A stretch of 37,340 bases of DNA from assembly GCA_041563475.1 (NCBI GenBank), contig JBFFMY010000026.1, forward strand, positions 1 through 37,340. Reading direction: 5' to 3'. This document shows positions 1 through 8,686 of this stretch, piece by piece; the stretch's first letter is position 1, and each line of letters starts with the position of its first letter. A model generated the notes under the pieces. It searched no databases and had not been told where the DNA came from. It worked only from the letters and a program-made list of their open reading frames with translations. The stretch comes from CAJXZP01 sp041563475. Its GTDB lineage: Bacteria > Bacteroidota > Bacteroidia > Flavobacteriales_G > Salibacteraceae. The position numbers were made by a program, and so were the translations under genes.

Positions 1-973
1 CTGCAAGCGATTGAGAAGCGAATGCCTCATTCAATTCAAAAAGTTCGATATCTTCTACTTTTAAACCCGCCATTTTTGTTGCTTTAGGAATCGCGTCTAC
101 AGGGCCAATTCCCATAATTCGTGGCTCAACACCAACTACTCCATACGATGCTAACCGTGCAATAGGAGTCACGTTAAGTTCCTTCACCATTTTTTCTGAC
201 ATTAGAATAACAAACGCAGCACCATCGGATGTTTGACTTGCATTACCTGCGGTTACGGTACCTTTTGCATCAAATACAGGGCGTAATTTCGATAAGCCTT
301 CAACCGTAGTTCCAGCTCTTACTCCTTCATCTGTATCTGCGATATAATTTCTAACTTGACGTTTTCCCGCTTCGTCTAGATACACTTGTTCCACGTTTAT
401 TGGGATTATACCGGATTTAAATCGGCCTGCTTCAATAGCTTCAAAAGCTTTTCTTTGAGAATGATAGGCAAACTCATCTTGATCGGCTCTGGATACATTG
501 AATTGTTTGGCAACGGCCTCTGCTGTTAAACCCATTCCCCAATACCAAGTGGGGTTGTCTTTTGATATTTTTGCGTTGGGTGTTAATCTCCAGCCTCCAA
601 AAGGAATAGGCGACATGGTTTCAACTCCTCCAGCAATAATGCAATCAGCCATTCCAGCATGAATTTGTTGTGCAGCAATGGCAATGGTTTGAATACCTGA
701 AGAACAATACCTATTAACGGTCATTCCAGGAACTTTATCTGTGTTTAAGGCCAATAAAGAAATCATTCGCCCAATATTTAAACCTTGTTCTGCTTCGGGG
801 GTTGCATTACCCACGATCACATCGTCAATACGTTCTAATTCTAAATTCGGTAATTCTTTTAGAAGTCCTTTGATTACTTCAGCGGCAAGATCGTCAGGGC
901 GTGTAAACCTAAACATACCCTTGCCTGATTTGCCAACTGCTGATCTTTTTGCTGCTACTATATATGCGTCCAT
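1..973 (-). CDS. fadA: Acetyl-CoA C-acyltransferase (thiolase), 3' end cut by window
   Basis: The enzyme catalyses the last step of fatty-acid beta-oxidation, thiolytic cleavage of 3-ketoacyl-CoA, in the cytoplasm. I translated this from the reverse complement: it opens MDAYIVAAKRSAVGK and stays open to the window edge. The nucleophile motif VNRYCSSG puts the active-site cysteine at residue 90, as in FadA-type thiolases. Further on I read GGVETMS and, at the edge, the conserved NEAFASQ block with its active-site-proximal Asn-Glu. About 324 of the usual 390-400 residues are present; the missing C-terminus should carry the second catalytic Cys and His. It starts 12 nt after the stop of the upstream dehydrogenase/hydratase gene, so it is co-transcribed with it. 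Family assignment is secure; acyl chain-length preference cannot be read. Confidence 0.95.
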   Translation of the reverse strand, partial: MDAYIVAAKRSAVGKSGKGMFRFTRPDDLAAEVIKGLLKELPNLELERIDDVIVGNATPEAEQGLNIGRMISLLALNTDKVPGMTVNRYCSSGIQTIAIAAQQIHAGMADCIIAGGVETMSPIPFGGWRLTPNAKISKDNPTWYWGMGLTAEAVAKQFNVSRADQDEFAYHSQRKAFEAIEAGRFKSGIIPINVEQVYLDEAGKRQVRNYIADTDEGVRAGTTVEGLSKLRPVFDAKGTVTAGNASQTSDGAAFVILMSEKMVKELNVTPIARLASYGVVGVEPRIMGIGPVDAIPKATKMAGLKVEDIELFELNEAFASQSLA

Positions 974-985
974 TTTTGTTTCTTT

Positions 986-3367
986 TTAGTTTCTTAAAAT
1001 TTTCCCTTTCGTTACGATGCTTTGGATTCGCTCCAAAGTTTTGCGCTCGGTGCACAATTCTAAGAATGCTTTTCGTTCTAAGTCTAAAAGATATTGCTCG
1101 GAAACTTCTGTTATTTCTGATAAATCTCCACCAGCAATAACAGCACCGAGTTTAATGGAAATCACTTCATCATGCTCCGACATATAATTTCCACTCAACA
1201 TGGAGTTCGCCCCAGAATAGACTAAGCCCATGGCTTCTTGCCCCATAACACGAATATCTGTACGTTGAGTAGGTTGCGTATATCCTTTTTCAGCCATTAA
1301 TAATGCAGATTGTTTTGCGTATGCTAGCTGATAATCTCTGCTTACAATTACTTCATCAATACCTTCACGTAAGTAACCTAATTCAAAGGCTTCGTAAGCG
1401 GAAGTAGATACTTTTGCTTGTCCAATGGTTAAGAACCTGTTTCTAAAAGCATTGGTACGGATGTCGCCTTCTTTTAATTCATCACTTAACCGCAATGCGA
1501 ATTCTTTTGAACCCCCACCACCAGGGATAAGTCCAACACCAAACTCTACCAAGCCCATATAAGTCTCAGCGTGTGCAATAACTTTATCGGCATGCATGCT
1601 AATTTCACAACCACCACCTAAGGCCATTCCGTGCGGAGCTACAATTACTGGAATGGAGGAATAACGAATACGCATCACTGTATTTTGGAAACTACGAATA
1701 GCAAAGTCAAGTTCATCGTATTCTTGCTCCACAGCCATCATAAATATCATTCCGACATTTGCACCTGCGGAGAAATTTTCTCCTTCATTTGAAATAATTA
1801 AAGCAGAATAATCTGCTTCAGCCATATCAATGGCTTTATTGATACCGGCAATTACTTCCCCGCCAATGGTGTTCATTTTAGAATGGAATTCTAGATTAAT
1901 AACACCATCTCCTACATCGATAATAGAACAGTCGCTATTTTTCCATAATGTATTTTCACCTCTTAATAAGGCAAGACTTAACGTTTTCTCTTGTCCAGGA
2001 ATTTCTTTGTACGCTTTAGTGGGGATATCGTAGTAGAATTTTTTTCCATTTTCCACTTTATAAAAAGATGTAAATCCGGCAGCTTTCATTTCGTAAATCC
2101 AAGCCGCAGGCTTTTTACCCGCGTCTTCTAGGGTTTTCAAACCTTTTTCAAATCCAACAGCATCCCAAGCTTCGAAAGGGCCCTGTTGCCATCCGAAACC
2201 TGCACGGAGCGCATCATCCATACGGTATACTTCATCACTAATTTCCGGAATTCTATTGGAAACGTAAGCGAATAAACTCGTGAAAATGCTTCTGTAGAAT
2301 TCGCCAGCTTTGTCTTTTCCTGCAAACAAAACTTTCATCCTATCCGACAAATTAGTGATTGGTTTGGTGGTTTCAAGGGTGGCGAATTTCACCTTTTGAG
2401 TAGGTTCGTATTCTAATGATTTAAGATTTAAGGATAGAATTTGACTCGCGCCTTTTTCATCTACTACCTTTTTATAAAACCCTTGTTTTGTTTTACTACC
2501 CAGCCATTTATTCTCAATCATTTTACCTACATAATCCGGTAAAGTGAAGAGGTCATTTGCTTCATCATTTGGGGTGTTGGCTTTTAAACCATTAGCCACT
2601 AAAACTAAGGTGTCAAGTCCTACAACATCTGCAGTTCTGAATGTTGCTGATTTTGGTCTCCCTAAAACAGGTCCAGTTAATTTATCCACTTCATCTACGG
2701 TAAGCCCTAATTCTTTTACAGAATGGAATAATGCCATGATTGCAAAAACCCCAATTCTATTCGCAATAAAAGCAGGAGTATCTTTACACAAAACGGTTGT
2801 TTTACCTAGAATTTTCTTACCGTAATCCATAAGAAAATCTACAACTTCAGGTTTTGTTTCTGGAGTGGGAATGATTTCAAATAAGCGCAAATAACGTGGT
2901 GGATTAAAAAAGTGTGTGCCACAAAAATGGGATTTAAAATCATCGCTTCTCCCATCCAACATTAAGTGAATTGGAATACCTGATGTATTTGAAGTAATTA
3001 GTGTTCCTGGTTTTCTGAATTTTTCAACATTTTCAAAAACCAGTTTTTTAATGTCTAGCCTTTCAATTACAACTTCTATTATCCAGTCGTAATTGGCAAT
3101 TTGCTGCATATCATCATCAAAATTCCCCGTCTCAATTCTATTCGCAAATTTGCTCGTATATAAAGGCGCTGGTTTTGATTTAATGGAGGCTTGTAAATGA
3201 CCGTTTACAATTGCATTTCGTTCACTTTTGTTTTTTGATTCTTTTGCCGAATCAGGCACAATATCTAGTAAAAGGACTTTGCAACCCACATTTGCAAAAT
3301 GTGCGGCAATTGCCGAACCCATGACACCGGATCCTAGAACAGCAACTTTTCTAATGATTCTTTTCAT
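986..3367 (-). CDS. fadJ: Fused 3-hydroxyacyl-CoA dehydrogenase / enoyl-CoA hydratase
   Basis: A 793-residue bifunctional beta-oxidation enzyme that hydrates enoyl-CoA and oxidises the 3-hydroxyacyl-CoA with NAD+. The dehydrogenase comes first: the Rossmann motif GSGVMG is at residues 12-17, followed by the NTSGIP and HFFNPP blocks and KDTPAFIANRIG of the 3HCDH domain. A second 3HCDH C-terminal-like segment lies around residues 380-430. The crotonase-like hydratase follows, with MALGGGCEI and GLIPGGGG in roughly residues 480-700. This order is the reverse of E. coli FadB and is the usual arrangement in Bacteroidota. The gene lies between the MarR gene (36 nt gap) and the thiolase (12 nt gap), forming one operon. 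The FadJ symbol is by analogy only. Confidence 0.93.
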   Translation of the reverse strand: MKRIIRKVAVLGSGVMGSAIAAHFANVGCKVLLLDIVPDSAKESKNKSERNAIVNGHLQASIKSKPAPLYTSKFANRIETGNFDDDMQQIANYDWIIEVVIERLDIKKLVFENVEKFRKPGTLITSNTSGIPIHLMLDGRSDDFKSHFCGTHFFNPPRYLRLFEIIPTPETKPEVVDFLMDYGKKILGKTTVLCKDTPAFIANRIGVFAIMALFHSVKELGLTVDEVDKLTGPVLGRPKSATFRTADVVGLDTLVLVANGLKANTPNDEANDLFTLPDYVGKMIENKWLGSKTKQGFYKKVVDEKGASQILSLNLKSLEYEPTQKVKFATLETTKPITNLSDRMKVLFAGKDKAGEFYRSIFTSLFAYVSNRIPEISDEVYRMDDALRAGFGWQQGPFEAWDAVGFEKGLKTLEDAGKKPAAWIYEMKAAGFTSFYKVENGKKFYYDIPTKAYKEIPGQEKTLSLALLRGENTLWKNSDCSIIDVGDGVINLEFHSKMNTIGGEVIAGINKAIDMAEADYSALIISNEGENFSAGANVGMIFMMAVEQEYDELDFAIRSFQNTVMRIRYSSIPVIVAPHGMALGGGCEISMHADKVIAHAETYMGLVEFGVGLIPGGGGSKEFALRLSDELKEGDIRTNAFRNRFLTIGQAKVSTSAYEAFELGYLREGIDEVIVSRDYQLAYAKQSALLMAEKGYTQPTQRTDIRVMGQEAMGLVYSGANSMLSGNYMSEHDEVISIKLGAVIAGGDLSEITEVSEQYLLDLERKAFLELCTERKTLERIQSIVTKGKILRN

Positions 3368-3403
3368 TTCTTATGTTTCAATTAATCGACCAATTAAGCC
3401 GGG

Positions 3404-3880
3404 TTATTTTTTTCGTTTATTTTCTAATTCATTTTCCAACACATCATTTATCTTGCTAATTGAGGAAAAGAAATTTTCTTTTTCTGCGTCAGAAAGTTTG
3501 GCATTTATGATATTATTGAAATCAATGACTACATTTTTAGCAATTTCGCGTTGTTCTTTGCCGTAATCGGTAAGTACAATTCTAATTATCCTTTTGTCTA
3601 TAGAATCTGTTACCCGAACAATCAGTTTTTGTTCTTCCATAGATTTGAGGGTACGCGTTAAACTTCGAGATTCCATTCCCATTAAAGGGCCTAGTTTAGT
3701 TGATGGGGTTCCGTTTTCAGGATCGATTTTAATTAAGGCATAACCTACCGACATATTTACACCATAATCAGATGCTATTGTGTTATATAGTCGTGATATT
3801 TTGTACCAAGCCCAACGTATGTGGAAGTCAAATGTTTCAATCGATTTCATTTTACTTATGGTTTTTGTGAGGTGTTCCAT
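3404..3880 (-). CDS. MarR-family transcriptional regulator
   Basis: A 158-residue winged-helix DNA-binding protein. The recognition region reads LGPLMGMESRSLTRTLKSMEEQKLI, followed by the wing with RIVLTDYGKEQ, typical of MarR proteins. N- and C-terminal helices would form the dimer interface. It is the first gene of the beta-oxidation operon and has a consensus promoter about 115 nt upstream. By analogy with similar operons, it probably senses acyl-CoA or fatty acid and represses its own operon; that is inference. An in-frame ATG at codon 11 is a possible alternative start. The 5' leader is long and AT-rich and contains a weak ATAATT/AATTAT inverted repeat at 3932-3952 that could be an operator. 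Confidence 0.88.
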   Translation of the reverse strand: MEHLTKTISKMKSIETFDFHIRWAWYKISRLYNTIASDYGVNMSVGYALIKIDPENGTPSTKLGPLMGMESRSLTRTLKSMEEQKLIVRVTDSIDKRIIRIVLTDYGKEQREIAKNVVIDFNNIINAKLSDAEKENFFSSISKINDVLENELENKRKK

Positions 3881-3995
3881 TTATTTCAATTATCCGAATA
3901 TTAAGTAGTTCTTTTTCGCCTTGTTTCTGTAATAATTTTAAATTTGAATTATAAAGAGAGTAAAGCCAAGAAGAAAATATGGTATGCGTGCATAA

Positions 3996-4025
3996 CAAAA
4001 ATAGGAAATTATAAACCGTGTACAA
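3996..4025 (-). promoter_or_regulatory. Consensus Bacteroidota promoter for the marR-fad operon
   Basis: On the minus strand, TTG (4025-4023) is followed after exactly 19 nt by TATTTTTG (4003-3996), matching the Bacteroidota -33/-7 consensus TTG-N19-TAnnTTTG. Transcription should start near 3992, giving a leader of roughly 110 nt before the MarR start codon. Confidence 0.72.
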
Positions 4026-4088
4026 GAGAATTAGAAATAAATTAAGAATTTAGTCATACAGCAGGCATTTTGAACTTTTCTCAAGACC

Positions 4089-4096
4089 TAGATTTG
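4089..4096 (+). promoter_or_regulatory. -7 promoter element of egtBD
   Basis: TAGATTTG matches the -7 consensus fully and lies 24 nt before the egtB start. The nearest upstream TTG (4070-4072) is only 16 nt away rather than 19, so the -33 element is weak. It is divergent from the marR promoter 65 nt to the left. Confidence 0.5.
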
Positions 4097-4119
4097 CTTA
4101 TGGTAAAACCCAATCGATA

Positions 4120-5283
4120 ATGAAAAATGCTTTAATTGAAAGATTCCTGGAAGTGCGTAATCAAACGGTTAAAATTTGCCAACCGTTACAAATTGAAGAT
4201 TATGTTGCCCAACCTATTGTGGATGTAAGTCCACCAAAATGGCACTTAGCCCATACCACATGGTTTTTTGAAAATTTTATTTTAAGTGTTTCAAAAGACT
4301 ATGAATTATTTGACGATAATTTCGGTTACTTATTTAATTCATATTACAATAATGTGGGTGATCGAGCCTTGAGGTCTAAACGAGGTGATTTTACCCGTCC
4401 TGGGGTAGAAGATATTTTAGAGTATCGAGGATATGTGAATGACCAGCTTGTTTTGTTTGTAGATAATTTAAAACCTATTGAGTTTGAACAGTGGAAATCT
4501 CTCATTGAATTGGGTATTCAGCACGAGCAACAACACCAGGAATTACTGTGGTCTGATTTGAAATATATTTTGGGTGAAAGTCCCATTTATCCCGTTTATT
4601 CTGCTAAAGATGTTTTTGAAAACGATTTTGAAAATGATGTGAAAGAATTTATTTCAATTGAAGAGGGTATTTATGAAATTGGACATACAGCCGATGGGTT
4701 TTGTTTTGATAATGAGTTGGGTGTTCATAAAGTGTATCTGCAGAAATATGAAATAGCTAATAGTTTGGTTACGAATGGGGAGTTCATGGAGTTTATTGAT
4801 TCAGGTGGGTATACCAATTTTAATTTATGGCATGATGAAGGTTGGGCTTGGCTTCAGGAAAACAACATTGACGCACCGCATTACTGGCAACATATTAATG
4901 GTGGTTGGTTTGAATTTACCCTCACAGGTTTAGAGGAAATTGATTTTAAAAAGGCGGTTAGCCATATTAGTTTTTATGAGGCTTGGGCATTTGCAGAATG
5001 GAAAGGAATGCGCCTTCCTACAGAGTTTGAGTGGGAGGTAGCGAATTCTAAATTTGTTTGGGGTCATCGTTGGGAATGGACAAATAGTGCGTATTTGCCT
5101 TATCCTGGATATACGAAGGAAGCTGGAGCGATTGGGGAGTATAATGGAAAGTTCATGGTAAATCAAATGGTCCTACGAGGTAGTTCTGTTGCGACTTCAA
5201 AAAATCATTCACGATATACTTACCGAAATTTTTGGCATTCGCATATTCGGACTCAATTTACTGGAATTAGATTGGCGAAATAG
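4120..5283 (+). CDS. egtB: EgtB-like iron(II) sulfoxide synthase (ergothioneine biosynthesis)
   Basis: Predicted to join a sulfur donor to the imidazole of trimethylhistidine (hercynine) using O2 and a non-haem iron. The N-terminal DinB-like domain supplies the three-histidine iron site: His45 in HLAHTTWFFE, and His135 and His139 in HEQQHQE. The C-terminal half is a formylglycine-generating-enzyme/sulfatase-modifying fold, with GLGLxT-like core segments such as MRLPTEFEWEVA, LRGSSVATSKNHSRYTYRNF and FTGIRLAK at the end. Its 387 residues are near the family size. It lies 22 nt before egtD. No gamma-glutamylcysteine ligase (egtA) or amidohydrolase (egtC) is adjacent, so it may use cysteine directly, as described for some EgtB types; this is inference. 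OvoA is unlikely because the methyltransferase is a separate gene. Confidence 0.9.
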   Translation: MKNALIERFLEVRNQTVKICQPLQIEDYVAQPIVDVSPPKWHLAHTTWFFENFILSVSKDYELFDDNFGYLFNSYYNNVGDRALRSKRGDFTRPGVEDILEYRGYVNDQLVLFVDNLKPIEFEQWKSLIELGIQHEQQHQELLWSDLKYILGESPIYPVYSAKDVFENDFENDVKEFISIEEGIYEIGHTADGFCFDNELGVHKVYLQKYEIANSLVTNGEFMEFIDSGGYTNFNLWHDEGWAWLQENNIDAPHYWQHINGGWFEFTLTGLEEIDFKKAVSHISFYEAWAFAEWKGMRLPTEFEWEVANSKFVWGHRWEWTNSAYLPYPGYTKEAGAIGEYNGKFMVNQMVLRGSSVATSKNHSRYTYRNFWHSHIRTQFTGIRLAK

Positions 5284-5305
5284 TCCTAAAATCGTAAAAA
5301 AATAG

Positions 5306-6274
5306 ATGAATAAAACCATTACAGAAATATCACAATTTGGAAAGGATACCATTGAGGGATTAAGCAAAAGTCAGAAATCAATATTATCCAGATATTTTTA
5401 TGACGCTAAAGGGGATGAAATATTTCAACAAATAATGGAAATGCCTGAATACTACTTAACACGTAGTGAGCTAGAAATATTTGAAACCCAAAAGGAGGAC
5501 ATATTCAATGATATTTGTCCTTTGGGCTTACCATTTAACCTCATTGAATTAGGCGCAGGGGATGGCTCAAAGACCAAAGTGCTTTTGCGCTATTTTTTGA
5601 GCAAGGGAGTAGAGTTTACGTATTACCCGGTTGATATTTCAAAAAACATTTTGAATAAACTGGTGGATATGCTAAAAGAGGAATTACCAGAATTGGATGT
5701 TAAACCTTTGCATATGGATTATTTCGAAGCACTAAAACAAGTCGAAATGTTCACAGAAAGAAAAAACATAACCATGTTTTTGGGTTCTAATATTGGAAAT
5801 TTCAAACTACCCAATTTGGAGTTGTTTTTAAACACACTTCAAAGTTATTTTAAACCAAACGACAAACTTTTTTTAGGTGTTGATTTAAAAAAGAACCCAG
5901 AAACGATACTTCGTGCCTATAACGACCCATCCGGAATTACGGCTTCGTTTAATATGAATTTGCTTACGCGAATGAATAAGGAGTTAGGCGCTGATTTTGA
6001 TTTGGCTAAATTTCAACATTATGCGCTCTATGACCCGGAAAGTGGTGAAGCTAAAAGTTATATTGTTGCGTTAGAAAAGCAGAAAATAAATTTTTCAGCA
6101 CTTAATTTCAGTGTAAATTTTGAAGAAGGTGAATCCATTCATACCGAAATTTCTCGCAAGTATTCTTTAAACGGGCTTGATCAGTTGGCTCAAAAAACAG
6201 GATTTACCACCGAAAGAAATTTCTTTGATACAAAACACTATTACGTAAACACCATGTGGGAGGTAGTTGGGTAA
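5306..6274 (+). CDS. egtD: L-histidine N-alpha-methyltransferase
   Basis: A SAM-dependent enzyme that trimethylates the alpha-amino group of histidine to hercynine, the first step of ergothioneine synthesis. The 322-residue length is normal for EgtD. The N-terminus has the family features LSRYFYDAKGDEIFQQI and EYYLTRSELEI. The SAM-binding core reads LIELGAGDGSKT, then YYPVDIS, then FLGSNIGNF, and the C-terminal region has FHTEISRKYS-like residues (IHTEISRKYS) that in EgtD contact histidine. It forms a two-gene operon with egtB. The lyase for the last step (EgtE) is not in this window and may be encoded elsewhere. Confidence 0.93.
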   Translation: MNKTITEISQFGKDTIEGLSKSQKSILSRYFYDAKGDEIFQQIMEMPEYYLTRSELEIFETQKEDIFNDICPLGLPFNLIELGAGDGSKTKVLLRYFLSKGVEFTYYPVDISKNILNKLVDMLKEELPELDVKPLHMDYFEALKQVEMFTERKNITMFLGSNIGNFKLPNLELFLNTLQSYFKPNDKLFLGVDLKKNPETILRAYNDPSGITASFNMNLLTRMNKELGADFDLAKFQHYALYDPESGEAKSYIVALEKQKINFSALNFSVNFEEGESIHTEISRKYSLNGLDQLAQKTGFTTERNFFDTKHYYVNTMWEVVG

Positions 6275-6321
6275 TTTGGAATGGAAACTAATAGATTAGA
6301 TTTTCAATACCCACCAAAAAC

Positions 6322-7596
6322 TTATTTGTATCTCTTCTTTTTTAATCGACTTGCTTTTTTCTTACCTGCTTTCTTTTTCTTCAGCTCTTCAACGTCTTGA
6401 ATTTCCTTCATTAAAGCCGCAATACTATCTGATTTTTCAGATGTAGAAAACATAATATCGTGGTAGTCATCCTTTGTGATATCTAAAACCTTAATCGACT
6501 TAGTCACAAATTCTTCAATTTTACTCAACATTTCCTTTTCAGATTCGCTGCAAAATGAAACTGCAATCCCTTTCTTTTTCCCTCTACCTGTACGACCAAT
6601 GCGGTGCACATATGTTTCTGGATTCTCATCTGGTAAATCGTAATTTATTACAAAATCTACATCTGGAATATCAATCCCTCGGGCGCTAACATCCGTAGCA
6701 ATCAATACCCGGTTTTTACCCGATTTAAAATTCTCTAAAACTTGTTCGCGGTGTTTTTGAACAATATCCCCATGAATTGTTTCCGTTTCAATTTCAACTC
6801 TTTGCATAGCCGTACGCACGCGTTCGGCTCGAACTTTTGTCCGTACGAAAACTAAAATTTTTGCCTCGGGCTCATCCTTGATAAATCGTTCTAAAAAGAT
6901 TCGTTTGTCATCCATCTCAATAAATGCAACTGAATGTTCTACATTTTTTGATACTGGATCTTTTGGTGACACCTGAATTCGAATTGGGTTTTTCACCAAA
7001 GAATGCGCGAGTTTTTTAATCTTCTTATTTATGGTCGCGGAAAAGAATAAAGTTTGATGTTTTGTGGGAAGATATTTTTTAATATCCTCAATATCTTTGT
7101 AAAAACCTAAATCCAACATATGATCTGCTTCATCCAAAACCAAATGTTCCACGCGATGTAACTTGATGTATAACTGACTTACTAAATCAAACATTCTACC
7201 TGGGGTAGCGACTAAAATGTCGACTCCTTTTTCCAGTTTTTTGATTTGTGGATCTTGTTCCACACCCCCATAAACGGCCAGAGTTTTTACTTGGGTTTTT
7301 TTGCCAATTTGATCAAAAACTTCTGTTATTTGAACAACTAATTCACGGGTGGGAGCCATGACAACACACTTAATTCCATCTTGTCTACGCTTGTTTTTAT
7401 TCTTCTGAATAATATCCAATAAAGGAATAACAAAAGCCGCTGTTTTGCCCGTACCCGTTTGGGCAATAGCCAACACATCTTCACCTCTTAGAATTGGTGG
7501 GATAGCTTTGTATTGAATGTCTGTAGGGCGTCTAAACCCTTGTTGCACTAACTGCTCTTTTATTTTGTCAGAAATACGGTAATCATCAAATTTCAT
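6322..7596 (-). CDS. rhlE: DEAD-box ATP-dependent RNA helicase (RhlE-like)
   Basis: A 424-residue cytoplasmic RNA helicase, likely acting in ribosome assembly or mRNA turnover. All the motifs are present: Q motif (FRRPTDIQ), Walker A AQTGTGKT at residues 45-52, PTRELVVQ, TPGR, DEAD (VLDEADHMLDLGF), SAT, then in the second RecA domain RGIDIPDVDFVINYDLP and HRIGRTGR. The C-terminus is a lysine-rich basic tail (KKKKAGKKKASRLKKK), as in RhlE proteins, which probably binds RNA nonspecifically. It is convergent with egtD (47 nt between stops). The perfect -7 element ends only 4 nt before the start codon, so the message may be leaderless. The symbol is by similarity. Confidence 0.93.
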   Translation of the reverse strand: MKFDDYRISDKIKEQLVQQGFRRPTDIQYKAIPPILRGEDVLAIAQTGTGKTAAFVIPLLDIIQKNKNKRRQDGIKCVVMAPTRELVVQITEVFDQIGKKTQVKTLAVYGGVEQDPQIKKLEKGVDILVATPGRMFDLVSQLYIKLHRVEHLVLDEADHMLDLGFYKDIEDIKKYLPTKHQTLFFSATINKKIKKLAHSLVKNPIRIQVSPKDPVSKNVEHSVAFIEMDDKRIFLERFIKDEPEAKILVFVRTKVRAERVRTAMQRVEIETETIHGDIVQKHREQVLENFKSGKNRVLIATDVSARGIDIPDVDFVINYDLPDENPETYVHRIGRTGRGKKKGIAVSFCSESEKEMLSKIEEFVTKSIKVLDITKDDYHDIMFSTSEKSDSIAALMKEIQDVEELKKKKAGKKKASRLKKKRYK

Positions 7597-7600
7597 GGCG

Positions 7601-7608
7601 CAAAGATA
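7601..7608 (-). promoter_or_regulatory. -7 element abutting the helicase start codon
   Basis: On the minus strand TATCTTTG, a full match to TAnnTTTG, is followed by CGCC and then the ATG at 7596. If transcription starts about 4 nt after the element, as usual, the mRNA begins at or next to the start codon. No TTG is seen at the 19-nt position. Confidence 0.5.
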
Positions 7609-7664
7609 AGTCGGGTTATCAATTATGATTGGAGTATAAACCTATAAAATTTAGGGACAATTAA

Positions 7665-8123
7665 TTACCTACTCATTTTTTCAAAAACCCAAGCGGGCCC
7701 AATTAATAAAAATTGGATATCCTTAAAAAATGAGGGCTTTTTCCCTTCAATTTTGTGACCGTAAAATTGGCCAATCCAAGCTATAATAAACAGGACTACA
7801 GAACTTAAAAATAAAGGCGCAACAAGGGAAAGGTAATAGTTTCCGAACAAAGAAATTAATGAAAAAACCACCATTAGGATGAAGGTTTTAACGGATAGTT
7901 GCACATAAAATAAAAAAGCGATTAGCAGTGCAACAACTGCCCAATTTGCAAAAACAGGATTGGTAATCCCTGTGGTAGTTGAAATTATTTCAGAAGGAAT
8001 ACTCATCAGCATTCCAATAATGCTAAAAAAAATCACCGGTACGCATATAAAATGAATGCTTTGATTTGTTTTATTTTGATGACTTTCCGCATATTCATCA
8101 AACCACTGTTGTTGAGTTTTCAT
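7665..8123 (-). CDS. Mpo1/YGL010w-like (DUF962) membrane protein
   Basis: A 152-residue integral membrane protein of the DUF962 family. The family signature is visible at the N-terminus (WFDEYAESHQNKTNQSIHFICVP) and near the C-terminus (GQFYGHKIEGKKPSFFKD, then LIGPAWVF). Between them are about four hydrophobic segments. The yeast member Mpo1 is an iron-dependent dioxygenase that shortens 2-hydroxy fatty acids; the histidines here (in SHQN, SIHF and YGH) are compatible with that metal site. Whether the bacterial protein does the same is unknown. It lies upstream of the helicase (68 nt) on the same strand. A variant -7 element TACTTTAG at 8136-8129 lies 5 nt before its start. Confidence 0.82.
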   Translation of the reverse strand: MKTQQQWFDEYAESHQNKTNQSIHFICVPVIFFSIIGMLMSIPSEIISTTTGITNPVFANWAVVALLIAFLFYVQLSVKTFILMVVFSLISLFGNYYLSLVAPLFLSSVVLFIIAWIGQFYGHKIEGKKPSFFKDIQFLLIGPAWVFEKMSR

Positions 8124-8237
8124 GTGGACTAAAGTAAATAAAATATTGCCTTTTATCCATGAATTAGGCGAGTTCTACCTTTTTAAAGGGCTAGGTTTAC
8201 ATCAAAAATGTAATTTAGCATTCCCAAAACTGATACA

Positions 8238-8681
8238 ATGAGTTTAGCACAAAATTTTTTATCAAAATCTGGTAAAGAAATGGTTTTAGAAGCCGTTTCC
8301 GATGCGGAGAAAAATAGTTCAGGTGAAATTCGTTTGCATATCGAAGATTCATGTGATGAGGATGTTTTAGATCATGCCGCCTTTATTTTTGAAAAATTAG
8401 AAATGCATAAAACTAAACTACGAAACGGGGTTCTTTTTTATGTTTCTATAGAACCTCATGGGTTTGCCATCCTAGGTGATGTGGGTATTAATCAAAAAGT
8501 AGCGGACGATTTTTGGGATAAAATAAAGGATCACGTAATTGGAAGATTTAAAAATCAACAGTACGCTGAAGGATTATCAGAAGGAATTATAATGGCTGGT
8601 GAACAATTGAAAGCACATTTCCCATATTCTAAAAATGACTTGAATGAGTTAACGGATGATATTTCATTTGGTGATTCTTAA
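8238..8681 (+). CDS. TPM-domain protein, cytoplasmic-type
   Basis: A 147-residue protein that is essentially one TPM (TLP18.3/Psb32/MOLO-1) domain: SSGEIRLHIED, an amphipathic helix, NGVLFYVSIEPHGFAILGDVGI, then YAEGLSEGIIMAGEQL. It has no signal peptide or membrane segment, unlike the next gene. Pairs of TPM proteins in Bacteroidota usually follow a lemA gene; here no lemA is adjacent. The biochemical function is unknown. It starts an apparent operon with the glycine-rich TPM protein (5 nt gap). A variant -7 element, TAATTTAG, lies at 8211-8218. Confidence 0.8.
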   Translation: MSLAQNFLSKSGKEMVLEAVSDAEKNSSGEIRLHIEDSCDEDVLDHAAFIFEKLEMHKTKLRNGVLFYVSIEPHGFAILGDVGINQKVADDFWDKIKDHVIGRFKNQQYAEGLSEGIIMAGEQLKAHFPYSKNDLNELTDDISFGDS

Positions 8682-8686
8682 TTGAA

